Shown here piece after piece: positions 7,616-14,263 of a stretch of 29,748 bases of DNA (the first letter of the stretch is position 1; each line of letters begins with the position of its first letter). The DNA comes from Deltaproteobacteria bacterium (GTDB lineage: Bacteria > Desulfobacterota > Desulfobaccia > Desulfobaccales > 0-14-0-80-60-11). The stretch lies in NCBI GenBank assembly GCA_023381945.1, contig JAMCQY010000205.1:1-29748 (forward strand), in the 5' to 3' direction. The position numbers were made by a program, and so were the translations under genes. A model generated the notes under the pieces. That model saw only the letters and a list, made by a program, of their open reading frames with translations, searched no databases and was not told the DNA's origin.

Positions 7616-8311
7616 TTACCAGGAGCGAACCCCCTGGAAAAAAATATAAGCCCCGACGAAGAAGATCAGGCAGCCGGCCACCTGTTGCATAATCGTGCCA
7701 AACCTGGCCCCTTTGGATTGCAGGAAACTCTCGATCACGCCGGTAAAGGTGCCGGCCAAAATGACCAGGGTGCCCCGACCAATAGCATAGGCGAAAAGGA
7801 GCGTGCTGCCATAAACCACCTCTTTCTTGACGGCCGCCAGGGTCAGAATGACCGCCAATTCCGGGGTGGCGCACGGAGAAAGCACGATCCCATAAAGCAA
7901 TCCGAGGATCAGAGATCCCACCAGACCGGTGCGCTGCGGCAAGAATTTCTGCGACATTCCGCCCAGCTTGAGATTAATCACCCCCGACAATTGCAGGCCC
8001 ATAGCCATGAGGATGGCCGCCACCACAACTTGCCATTGAAAGCCTATGTCGCCAAACATAGTGCCCATCAGGGCAGCCGCCGCTCCGAGAGCAGACATGC
8101 CGATGGCCAGCCCCACTACGAAAACCACCGAGTAAATAAAGGCCTGTTTCTTACTGCCCTCGGCATAGCCGCCCACAAATCCGATGATCAGAGGGATGCT
8201 AGCCAGGCTGCACGGGCCGGCGGTAGCCACCACGCCGCCCAGAAAGGCCGCGCCATATCCAAGAATGGGCCGGTTCATGATGACTTGACCCAAGGCTTCG
8301 CTCAAGTCCAT
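7616..8311 (-). CDS. CcdA/DsbD-like transmembrane thiol transporter
   Basis: A 231-residue inner-membrane protein with about six transmembrane helices. Paired Cys occur in the two half-repeats: ATAGPCSLASIPLI near residue 33 and YGIVLSPCATPELAV near residue 145, matching the P-C redox pair of CcdA and the DsbD core. It would carry reducing equivalents from cytosolic thioredoxin to periplasmic partners. The preceding gene encodes a periplasmic CIPC thioredoxin 12 bases upstream, its likely partner. The presence of such a relay inside an ars operon is noteworthy; a role in keeping exported arsenic-pathway proteins reduced is inference. Confidence 0.88.
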   Translation of the reverse strand: MDLSEALGQVIMNRPILGYGAAFLGGVVATAGPCSLASIPLIIGFVGGYAEGSKKQAFIYSVVFVVGLAIGMSALGAAAALMGTMFGDIGFQWQVVVAAILMAMGLQLSGVINLKLGGMSQKFLPQRTGLVGSLILGLLYGIVLSPCATPELAVILTLAAVKKEVVYGSTLLFAYAIGRGTLVILAGTFTGVIESFLQSKGARFGTIMQQVAGCLIFFVGAYIFFQGVRSW

Positions 8312-8323
8312 GAGGTTTCTCCG

Positions 8324-8710
8324 TTATTGGATGAACTTCAATTCCTTGAGTTTCTTGAGGACCTCTTCCTTGGACATGGCGCCCAGATGGCGGTCCACCT
8401 CTTTGCCTTCGGCATTCAAGTACACCTGGGTAGGTATGGCCACGATCTTGTATTGCCCGAAAAGAGGCTTTTCCTCATCCACGTAGACCATGCGAAATTC
8501 CATCTGGTCGCCATGGCTGGCTTTTAAGGCCGCCATGACCTCTTTCATCTCTTTGCAGGGGATGCAGTACTTGGAGCCGAATTCATAGAGGGCGGGATTG
8601 CCTTTGACCGGAGCCGAACCCTGCGCCTGGGTCGGCAAGGCCTGACAGAGGAGCAGAAATCCCACCAAACACATCAGCCCGAGAACACCGCGACAACGCA
8701 ATGACTTCAT
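8324..8710 (-). CDS. Periplasmic thioredoxin-like protein (CIPC)
   Basis: A 128-residue exported thioredoxin. A Sec signal peptide (GVLGLMCLVGFLLLCQALPTQAQ) is followed by ALYEFGSKYCIPCKEMKEVM with the CIPC active site, the strand FRMVYVDEE, the cis-Pro segment VAIPTQVYL and a C-terminal helix SKEEVLKKLKEL. GAGGAAAGG lies upstream of ATG 8710. A 70-bp gap separates it from the UspA gene and may hold a secondary promoter, though I see no clear hexamers. Together with the CcdA-like protein it forms a reducing pathway across the inner membrane. Confidence 0.87.
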   Translation of the reverse strand: MKSLRCRGVLGLMCLVGFLLLCQALPTQAQGSAPVKGNPALYEFGSKYCIPCKEMKEVMAALKASHGDQMEFRMVYVDEEKPLFGQYKIVAIPTQVYLNAEGKEVDRHLGAMSKEEVLKKLKELKFIQ

Positions 8711-8780
8711 ATTGTACCTTTCCTCATTAAAGGATTGATACAGACCACTTAATTGCCTATAACCCAGCTACCCACTCGAA

Positions 8781-9656
8781 TTAGCGTGATGCTGGAGGGA
8801 TCAGGAGTACCGGACAAGGGGCCAACCGGGAAAGGTTATGCGCCACGCTGCCCAAGAATATTTCCTTGATAAACCCCTTCCCCTGGGTTCCCATGACGAG
8901 CAGTGAAATGTCCTGGGTCTTGAGGACCTCCAGAATGGCCGGGATGGGATGACTTTTGTCGAAGCGCACTTCCAGCTCTTTTACACCGGCTTGCTGAAGC
9001 CGCTTCTGACAATTTTCCAGCAATTGCCGGGCGGCAGCTTCAGCCCACTCCTGGTAGCCGGGCGGGTAGGTCTCAGGCCCCGGTACTTCGAGGGCATTCA
9101 CCACTGTGACCCGGCTCGCTCCCTTAGTGGCTAGAAACTCCACGTAGGTACAAGCCCGCTCGGCAATCTCCGAAAAATCCGTGGGGAACAGAATATGGCG
9201 AAGCAACTCGGTGGCCTGGATGCGACAGGTTCCCTGGGCCATCCCCTCTTTGACCTTCACATTGAGGAGAAGCACCGGATATTCAGCATGGTGCAACACC
9301 GCGCAGGTGACACAGCCCAGCACCTCTTCCCGCCAAAGGGATTTGCCGTGGGAGCCCACCACAATGAGGTCTGCGCCGCGGCAACGTGCCACTTCATTGA
9401 GGGAATAGGCTGGTAAACCGATGGGCATCTCAATGTCCACCGCCAGCCCCTGAGCTTCCAGCTTCGCCTTTTGAGCTTCGAGAACCGGCCTGGCCTCGTC
9501 CTTGAGCTTTCCTTCCATGCCCACCATGAACTTGACGCTGATTACATGCGTCAAGATCACCTTGGTGCACCCGAGGGCCTGAAATTCTCCGGCGCAGGCG
9601 ACGATTTCATCCCAGGCGGGGGAGAGGTCGGTGGCCAACAAGATGGTCTGGAACAT
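8781..9656 (-). CDS. Tandem universal stress protein (UspA x2)
   Basis: A 291-residue cytosolic protein made of two Usp domains (about 1-145 and 152-291). Both start with hydrophobic strand plus Asp (ILLATDLSPAWDE and ILFPTDFSEIAE). The nucleotide-binding pattern G-x2-G-x9-G-S is exact in the second domain (GTQGKGFIKEIFLGS) and has Cys in place of Ser in the first (GSHGKSLWREEVLGC). Only 4 bases separate it from the acr3 stop, so translation is probably coupled. Usp genes often accompany efflux genes; the specific role here is unknown. Confidence 0.92.
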   Translation of the reverse strand: MFQTILLATDLSPAWDEIVACAGEFQALGCTKVILTHVISVKFMVGMEGKLKDEARPVLEAQKAKLEAQGLAVDIEMPIGLPAYSLNEVARCRGADLIVVGSHGKSLWREEVLGCVTCAVLHHAEYPVLLLNVKVKEGMAQGTCRIQATELLRHILFPTDFSEIAERACTYVEFLATKGASRVTVVNALEVPGPETYPPGYQEWAEAAARQLLENCQKRLQQAGVKELEVRFDKSHPIPAILEVLKTQDISLLVMGTQGKGFIKEIFLGSVAHNLSRLAPCPVLLIPPASR

Positions 9657-9660
9657 AAAT

Positions 9661-10746
9661 CTACCCTTTTTCCTCTATGCCCTCTGGCGCGCATACCAGA
9701 GGCGGAAAAAATTTCTGTCTGAACCGTAAGGCCACGTTTACCAGGCTGATGAGCACCGGCACTTCCACCAAAGGACCGATGACCGCGGCAAAGGCCTCCT
9801 CGGACTGCAGCCCGAAGACCGCCACCGCCACCGCGATGGCCAGCTCAAAGTTATTGCTGGCGGCAGTAAACGACAAGGTGGTGGAAATGCGATAGCCCGC
9901 CCCAGCCTTGGCCGACATATAAAACGTGACAAAGAACATGACGAAGAAATAGATAGTCAGAGGTATGGCGATGCGCACCACGTCCAAGGGGAGCTGTACG
10001 ATATACTCGCCCTTAAGGGAAAACATCACCACAATGGTGAACAAAAGGGCTATAAGGGTGATGGGGCTGATCTTGGGCATGAATTTTTCTTCATACCACT
10101 TAATCCCCTTGCGTTTGACCAGGAAGAAGCGGGTGAACATGCCGGCGAAGAAGGGGATGCCCAGGTAAATCATCACGCTTTCCGCCACCTGGAGGATGGT
10201 GACCTTTACTTCCAGGCCCGAGGCGATCCCCAGCCAGGTGGGCAGCACCGTGACGAAGATATAAGCGTAGATGGAAAAAAAGAGCATCTGGAAGATGGAG
10301 TTGAAGGCCACCAGCCCGGCGCAGTATTCCGTATCGCCCTGCGCCAGATCGTTCCAGACAATGACCATGGCAATGCACCGGGACAGCCCGATGATGATCA
10401 GCCCCACCATGTAGTGCGGGTAGCCCTGGAGAAAGGTGATGGCCAGCAGGAACATGAGGATGGGGCCGATCACCCAGTTTTGCATCAACGATAGGAACAA
10501 GACCTTGAAGTTCTTGAAGACCTGGGGCAATTCCTCGTAGCGCACCTTGGCCAGAGGTGGGTACATCATCAGGATGAGGCCGATGGCGATGGGGATATTG
10601 GTAGTGCCTACCTGAAAGTAGGTCAAGACCTTGGTGAAGGCAGGGATGAAGTAACCCAGGGCTACGCCCCCGGCCATGGTCAGGAAGATCCACAGGGTGA
10701 GAAAACGCTCTACGAAGCCGAGACGTTTAGCAACAGTGGCAGCCAT
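9661..10746 (-). CDS. acr3: Arsenite efflux permease, Acr3 family
   Basis: Exports As(III), probably as arsenite/proton antiport across the inner membrane. Length 361 residues with about ten transmembrane helices. The conserved Cys of TM4 lies in [19 protein letters not shown] and the conserved Glu of TM9 in [36 protein letters not shown] is another family signature. It is preceded by its own promoter-like hexamers and an 18-bp palindrome, separating it from arsR by 89 bp, and starts the long downstream block acr3-usp-trx-ccdA-permease-arsM-trx-trx-arsC-FeS. GGAG lies 8 bases before the ATG. Confidence 0.96.
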   Translation of the reverse strand: MAATVAKRLGFVERFLTLWIFLTMAGGVALGYFIPAFTKVLTYFQVGTTNIPIAIGLILMMYPPLAKVRYEELPQVFKNFKVLFLSLMQNWVIGPILMFLLAITFLQGYPHYMVGLIIIGLSRCIAMVIVWNDLAQGDTEYCAGLVAFNSIFQMLFFSIYAYIFVTVLPTWLGIASGLEVKVTILQVAESVMIYLGIPFFAGMFTRFFLVKRKGIKWYEEKFMPKISPITLIALLFTIVVMFSLKGEYIVQLPLDVVRIAIPLTIYFFVMFFVTFYMSAKAGAGYRISTTLSFTAASNNFELAIAVAVAVFGLQSEEAFAAVIGPLVEVPVLISLVNVALRFRQKFFPPLVCAPEGIEEKG

Positions 10747-10770
10747 GTTTACACTCCGAGAGAGTCGGGA

Positions 10771-10800
10771 ATTATATATCTGTAACCGTTTAAACGGTTA
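10771..10800 (-). promoter_or_regulatory. acr3 promoter with 18-bp palindromic operator
   Basis: The perfect palindrome TAACCGTTTAAACGGTTA lies at 10783-10800. Downstream on the minus strand is TATAAT (10776-10771), 25 bases before the acr3 ATG. The palindrome covers the -35 region and spacer, an ideal repressor position. Its half-site AACCGT also occurs over the -10 of the arsR promoter (11216-11221), so ArsR is the likely ligand. This is a sequence-based inference. Confidence 0.65.
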
Positions 10801-10835
10801 ATATTTAACCAAAAAAATAAGGACTTGAGCCACCC

Positions 10836-11204
10836 TCAAGAGCACACACAGGCAGCCTCACGGCCCGATGCACCCTTCTCCTCCAGCCACTTATTCAGCC
10901 GGTCCCGCAAAGCCTGCGCCTCGGGTTGGGGGGCCAACATGCCTTCCACCACCGCGAGCAGCCTATCGGCCGGGCTGCCGGGCGTGACACTGAGACGGTA
11001 ATACATCCAGAGGCCCTCACGCCGGTCGGTAACCAATCCGACATTAAAAAGGTAGCGCAGGTGGCGGGAAGCCTTGGATTGGGTAATGTCCAGAACCCGC
11101 ATGATATCGCAAACGCAAAGCTCATCCTGGCCCTTCAGGAGCCAAAGGATCTTCAGGCGGGTCTCGTCCGCCAGCGATTTGAAGAGACGGGCTTCAGCTT
11201 TCAT
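10836..11204 (-). CDS. arsR: ArsR-family As(III)-responsive repressor
   Basis: A 122-residue winged-helix repressor that leaves DNA on binding trivalent arsenic. FKSLADETRLKILWLL begins the fold, ELCVCDIMRVL carries the Cys-x-Cys metal-binding pair of the alpha-3 type, TQSKASRHLRYLFNVGLV is the recognition helix and DRREGLWMYYRL the wing. A C-terminal CVC adds further thiols. Start 11204 is preferred over 11231, because the latter falls inside the promoter. The predicted transcription start coincides with this ATG, so the message is probably leaderless. Confidence 0.93.
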   Translation of the reverse strand: MKAEARLFKSLADETRLKILWLLKGQDELCVCDIMRVLDITQSKASRHLRYLFNVGLVTDRREGLWMYYRLSVTPGSPADRLLAVVEGMLAPQPEAQALRDRLNKWLEEKGASGREAACVCS

Positions 11205-11210
11205 ATTTTT

Positions 11211-11239
11211 CTTATAACCGTGTATCCGCATATTGTCAA
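11211..11239 (-). promoter_or_regulatory. Sigma-70 promoter of arsR (predicted leaderless start)
   Basis: On the minus strand TTGACA (11239-11234), a 17-base spacer and TATAAG (11216-11211) form a near-consensus promoter. The expected start point, about 7 bases past the -10, falls on the A of the arsR ATG at 11204. An AACCGT half-site overlaps the -10, allowing autorepression. Confidence 0.75.
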
Positions 11240-11294
11240 CCGGATTGTTAAAATTATTTCAGAAGCCGAAGACCAGAGATCCGGGAAGACAGCA

Positions 11295-11675
11295 TCACTT
11301 GCCGTGCAGGTCCTTCACCGCCTGCTTGACCCGCTCAATTTCTCCCCGTTTGAGAATATGCGGCCAACTTTCCCTCACTGGCGAAATCGTGGATATCGCC
11401 GATAGTGGGCTTTTGCCGTAGAGGAAATTCAGATCCAGCGCGCCTTCGACCTTAATATCCATGCCTTTCAAATCGAGGTTCTGCTGGGTGGCGATGATTC
11501 GAGCCGTAGTGGCGAGGCAACCTGCCAGGGAAGCAAACAGGTACTCCATCGGGTTGGCTCCGGCACCTTCACCACCTACCGCCACCGCCTGATCCACATA
11601 AAGGGTGCGCTCCCCGGCCTGCACCGCAACCTGATATTTATCATTGGCCTTTGCCTCGATGCTGATGGTTTTCAT
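11295..11675 (-). CDS. OsmC-like protein with atypical C-terminus
   Basis: A 126-residue protein. Start 11675 (MKTISIEAK) has GGAG 6 bases upstream; an in-frame start at 11705 would add 10 unlikely residues. The first ~90 residues fit OsmC/Ohr: YVDQAVAVGGEGAGANPMEYLFASLAGCLATTARIIA contains the peroxidatic Cys in LAGC, followed by LDLKGMDIKVEGALDLNFLYGK. After that the usual strand/helix with the second Cys (CPV-type) is missing and the tail ISPVRESWPHILKRGEIERVK does not look like OsmC. Either a frameshift replaced the end or this is a one-Cys variant. The original function may be lost. Confidence 0.7.
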   Translation of the reverse strand: MKTISIEAKANDKYQVAVQAGERTLYVDQAVAVGGEGAGANPMEYLFASLAGCLATTARIIATQQNLDLKGMDIKVEGALDLNFLYGKSPLSAISTISPVRESWPHILKRGEIERVKQAVKDLHGK

Positions 11676-11750
11676 CTTAGGCTCCGGGTGCCGCCTGTGC
11701 CGCAACAGCCTGTAGCGCTCATAATCCCTCCATTAAAGTAACCCGCTCGC

Positions 11751-12221
11751 TTAGCGGCCGCTGTAATACTTGCTCACCAGAGCGGCCGCCACCTTTTGGG
11801 CGTTGGCCGTGATTTCCGCTTCCGGGACTTCGTCTATCCCGAAAGGGTTGCCGGCGTAATTGGTCATCTCGTTGGTGAAGACCACTTCGGGTTGCAGGTC
11901 CGGGAAGGCCGCCTTAGCGAGGCGCGAGCCGCAGGCCATACCGCAGCCGTCCAGGATCAGCACCCGGTTGGCCCGTTGAATCAAGTCCCGCATGCCGCCG
12001 CTCTTCTCCAGCAAGCCGCCGTGGCAGATGCGCACGGTCTTCTCCGGCACCAGCCGGTGGCCGATCAGATTGGCCGCCCGCCGGCCGGTTTCCCCTTTCA
12101 GGCACATGCCTTCGCAGCAGAGAATGGCATCCTTGGCAGGCCCGGCCGACTGCCTCCGGGCATATTCCAGACCAGCACTGCAAGACTGGTTTGACAGTTC
12201 AATCTGAATCGTGTCAGCCAT
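11751..12221 (-). CDS. DGC-domain putative zinc-binding protein
   Basis: A 156-residue cytosolic protein. It carries conserved Cys groups AILCCEGMCLKGETGRRAAN and RICHGGLL, then the family-defining DGCGMACGSRLAKAAFPDL. Members of this DUF1847/DGC-type group are annotated as putative zinc-binding and often accompany arsenic or other metal genes; no biochemical role is established that I know of. GGAG precedes ATG 12221 by 9 bases. Between it and the upstream sigma gene is an 80-bp gap with an ECF-type promoter and a palindrome, so it may be a direct target of that sigma factor. Confidence 0.8.
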   Translation of the reverse strand: MADTIQIELSNQSCSAGLEYARRQSAGPAKDAILCCEGMCLKGETGRRAANLIGHRLVPEKTVRICHGGLLEKSGGMRDLIQRANRVLILDGCGMACGSRLAKAAFPDLQPEVVFTNEMTNYAGNPFGIDEVPEAEITANAQKVAAALVSKYYSGR

Positions 12222-12262
12222 GATCGATTTCTCCTCGGATCGAGATTTAGAGATTGGTGAAT

Positions 12263-12276
12263 TCGAAGCGCTTCGA
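12263..12276. promoter_or_regulatory. 14-bp perfect palindrome upstream of DGC gene
   Basis: TCGAAGCGCTTCGA is a perfect inverted repeat lying between the putative ECF -10 (12291-12294) and the DGC start at 12221, in the predicted 5' untranslated leader. It could be an operator or a short hairpin in the leader. No T-run follows, so it is not a clear terminator. Confidence 0.4.
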
Positions 12277-12290
12277 TCTTTGGCTATTAA

Positions 12291-12316
12291 GACGGATGAA
12301 CTCAGGAAAAGTTACA
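12291..12316 (-). promoter_or_regulatory. ECF-type promoter P2 upstream of DGC gene
   Basis: Minus strand TGTAAC (12316-12311), 16-base spacer, CGTC (12294-12291) followed by TTAA. The same arrangement, TGTAAC-N17-CGCC-TTAA, lies upstream of the CMD-sigma pair at 13176-13146. ECF sigma factors commonly use AAC at -35 and CGT at -10. The -35 overlaps the last codons of the sigma gene. Confidence 0.5.
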
Positions 12317-12838
12317 GGGTCGGCAAGGTAGGTCAGTTGATGGGTAATAACCCTTTTCCTCCATGATAGCTTTGAGCTGTTTGCGCGCCCGGTGCAGCCG
12401 GACTTTAAGATTGTCCAGAGAGATGCCCAAGAGGTCGGCGGTCTCCTGCTGACTCTCCTCCTTAATGTCACAGAGGAAGATTACCTGGCGCATGGGCTCC
12501 GGCAAGAGCTTGATCAGGTCTTGCACCAACAGGCTGGTCTCATACTGTTCAACCTTCTTTTCCAGGGAGGACTCGCCCGGCAATTTTCCAGCCGGGTTAT
12601 CTTCGATAGGGACCAGCTTACGGCTGGGACTGCGAAAATAATCCTGGCAGAGATTGGCAGCTATGCGGAAAATCCAACCGGATAATTTGGCCTGATCCCT
12701 GACTTTGGAAAGATTTTGTAGAACCCGGAGAAAGGTTTCCTGCACCAGGTCATCGGCGACCCAGCGGTTCTTGACCGAAGCCAGGATGAAGCCTCGGACC
12801 CGGTCATAGTACTGCTCGTAGACCTCGTAAAAGTCCAC
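12302..12838 (-). CDS. ECF-type RNA polymerase sigma factor
   Basis: A 178-residue sigma-70 family factor with a GTG start at 12838, 3 bases after the upstream stop codon. Region 2 spans about residues 8-75 (YYDRVRGFILASVKNRWVAD, DLVQETFLRVLQNL, WIFRIAANLCQDYF). Region 4 spans about 110-160 (LLPEPMRQVIFLCDIKEES, QQETADLLGISLDNLKVRLH, RARKQLKAIMEEKG). It resembles the SigZ-like ECF branch. The tail DLPCRPCNFS adds a CxxC beyond region 4, recalling ECF factors with C-terminal metal-sensing Cys domains, though far shorter. No anti-sigma gene is visible; the upstream CMD protein or the tail may provide control. Confidence 0.9.
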   Translation of the reverse strand: MDFYEVYEQYYDRVRGFILASVKNRWVADDLVQETFLRVLQNLSKVRDQAKLSGWIFRIAANLCQDYFRSPSRKLVPIEDNPAGKLPGESSLEKKVEQYETSLLVQDLIKLLPEPMRQVIFLCDIKEESQQETADLLGISLDNLKVRLHRARKQLKAIMEEKGYYPSTDLPCRPCNFS

Positions 12839-12841
12839 TCG

Positions 12842-13117
12842 CTAATCCCCCTGTGGTTTCTCCCAACACGGCCTTCCTGCGTCTTCCAAGGCGGCAAAGA
12901 CATCTTCTTCCTTCACCCCGAGGGTTTTTCTGACATGATTGCCCATCAACATGCTGAGGCTATTTTTGATCTTGTTGGCTATTTCCATGGTGCGCAGTAC
13001 TTCGGCCGGCTCCAGCCCTAGCTTTTCGGCTTGCTGGCAGTAGTAGTTGAAGCAGGGCATGCAATTGGCGGCCACAGAGGCCCCCAGGCTCACCAGCAGT
13101 TCGGTTTTCTTATCCAT
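12842..13117 (-). CDS. AhpD/CMD-family protein with CMPC motif
   Basis: A 91-residue helical protein starting MDKKTELLVSLGASVAANCM at 13117, with AGGAGG upstream. It contains ANCMPCFNYYCQQAEKLGL, an AhpD-like CxxC within the CMD helix plus a third Cys, then EVLRTMEIANKIKNSLSMLM and a C-terminal RPCW. CxxC CMD proteins are thiol reductants or peroxidase partners. It is the first gene of the pair with the ECF sigma factor, 3 bases apart, so a redox-sensing role for sigma control is conceivable. That is inference. Confidence 0.82.
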   Translation of the reverse strand: MDKKTELLVSLGASVAANCMPCFNYYCQQAEKLGLEPAEVLRTMEIANKIKNSLSMLMGNHVRKTLGVKEEDVFAALEDAGRPCWEKPQGD

Positions 13118-13149
13118 GTTTCCCTCCTTCAGGGGACGTACCAAGTTAA

Positions 13150-13176
13150 GGCGATTAGGACTATGAAAAGGTTACA
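13150..13176 (-). promoter_or_regulatory. ECF-type promoter P1 upstream of CMD-sigma operon
   Basis: Minus strand TGTAAC (13176-13171), a 17-base spacer and CGCC (13153-13150) followed by TTAA, 33 bases before the CMD start codon. It matches P2 at 12316-12291 in both boxes and in the following TTAA, suggesting autoregulation by the adjacent sigma factor. Confidence 0.5.
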
Positions 13177-13232
13177 TCAAAACAAAAACAAATGCGTGAC
13201 GACACTCGGCGCGAGCCGAAAAAAGATGGAGC

Positions 13233-13261
13233 TTGTTCCTTGACTCATAACCGACTATAAT
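13233..13261 (+). promoter_or_regulatory. Sigma-70 promoter for the PhnD-like/activator pair
   Basis: TTGTTC (13233-13238), a 17-base spacer and perfect TATAAT (13256-13261). Transcription would begin near 13268, only about 15 bases before the first possible start codon. A housekeeping promoter suits a constitutively made sensor. Confidence 0.65.
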
Positions 13262-13282
13262 AAATGAAAAAAATCATACCTC

Positions 13283-14263
13283 TTGTTGATCCCGGGGTCG
13301 ATTTCTTTGTTTACGGAGCGTTCATTTAGGAATCTGACCATAGCAGCCATTTTGGTGGTTCTGGCTATGATTGTTGGCTGTGACAGTGACCGCGATAAGG
13401 TCAAAGTCGATTTCTCGAAGACCGTGCCGGTGCCCCGGCCTGGGCAACGGACCTTACAGACTCCGCCTTTGCGGGTCGCTGTGGCCGCCATGGTTTCTCC
13501 CAAGGAGACCTTCGATCTCTACCGGCAACTCCTGGCCTATCTGGGGGGTAAGCTCGGTACTGACCTGGAATTCGTGCAGCGTAAAACTTATGCCGAAATT
13601 GACGAACTTTTGAAAAAAGGCGAAATTGACCTGGCCTTCATCTGCTCAGGGCCCTATGTAGCCGACCGGAATAAATTCGGCTTTGAGGCCTTGGCAGTGC
13701 CCGAAATCCACGGCAGCCACTTCTACCGGTCTTACCTGATCGTCAATAAAGACAGCCGCTTTCATCACCTGGAAGAACTTAAGGGTCATACTTTTGCCTT
13801 CACCGACCCTGATTCCAACACCGGCCGGCTGGTGCCCACCTACTGGCTGGGGGAAATGCATGAGCGACCGGAAACCTTTTTCAGCCGCATTGTCTATACA
13901 TATAGCCATGATAATTCCATCATGGCGGTGGCTAGAAATCTGGTGGACGGCGCTACGGTGGACGGCTTGATTTGGGAATTCTATCAACAGAAGAACCCGA
14001 CCTTTACCTCCAAAACTCGAATTATCAAGAAATCAGAACCGTTCGGGATACCACCTCTGGTAGCTTCTAAGAATCTCTTGGTAAAGTCCAAAGAGCGGCT
14101 TCAACAAATTTTGTTCTCCATGCATCAGGACTCGGAAGGCAAAAAGATCCTGGCGGAGTTGATGATTGACCGGTTTATCGCACCTCAGGAAGAATGGTAT
14201 GACAACCTGAGGCAGATATACCGGCAGGTGGCTGGAGAAAAACCTAAATCCCATGCGCCTTAA
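13283..14263 (+). CDS. PhnD-like periplasmic oxyanion-binding lipoprotein
   Basis: A 326-residue predicted lipoprotein: hydrophobic signal [19 protein letters not shown] with lipobox Cys33, then a phosphonate/phosphite-type solute-binding fold ([74 protein letters not shown]). There is no ABC permease or ATPase nearby, so it is a sensor, not an importer, as in AioX/ArxX/ArrT arsenic sensors and the sensor part of TtrS. Cys121 in [10 protein letters not shown] lies in the presumed ligand cleft and is a candidate As(III) ligand. The start is weak: TTG 13283, or TTG 13307, with no clear ribosome site. It overlaps the next gene by 11 bases. Confidence 0.85.
   Translation: MLIPGSISLFTERSFRNLTIAAILVVLAMIVGCDSDRDKVKVDFSKTVPVPRPGQRTLQTPPLRVAVAAMVSPKETFDLYRQLLAYLGGKLGTDLEFVQRKTYAEIDELLKKGEIDLAFICSGPYVADRNKFGFEALAVPEIHGSHFYRSYLIVNKDSRFHHLEELKGHTFAFTDPDSNTGRLVPTYWLGEMHERPETFFSRIVYTYSHDNSIMAVARNLVDGATVDGLIWEFYQQKNPTFTSKTRIIKKSEPFGIPPLVASKNLLVKSKERLQQILFSMHQDSEGKKILAELMIDRFIAPQEEWYDNLRQIYRQVAGEKPKSHAP

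Noticed and set aside
7583..8527. Plus-strand open frame of 314 codons
   Set aside because: Antisense to the CcdA-like and thioredoxin genes; composition is biased and the minus-strand proteins have clear motifs.
13264..13329. Short ATG frame starting [14 protein letters not shown] just before the PhnD-like gene
   Set aside because: It stops after 21 codons, lies in a different frame from the lipoprotein, sits right at the predicted transcription start and has no ribosome site. It may be the relic of an original start but cannot be supported.
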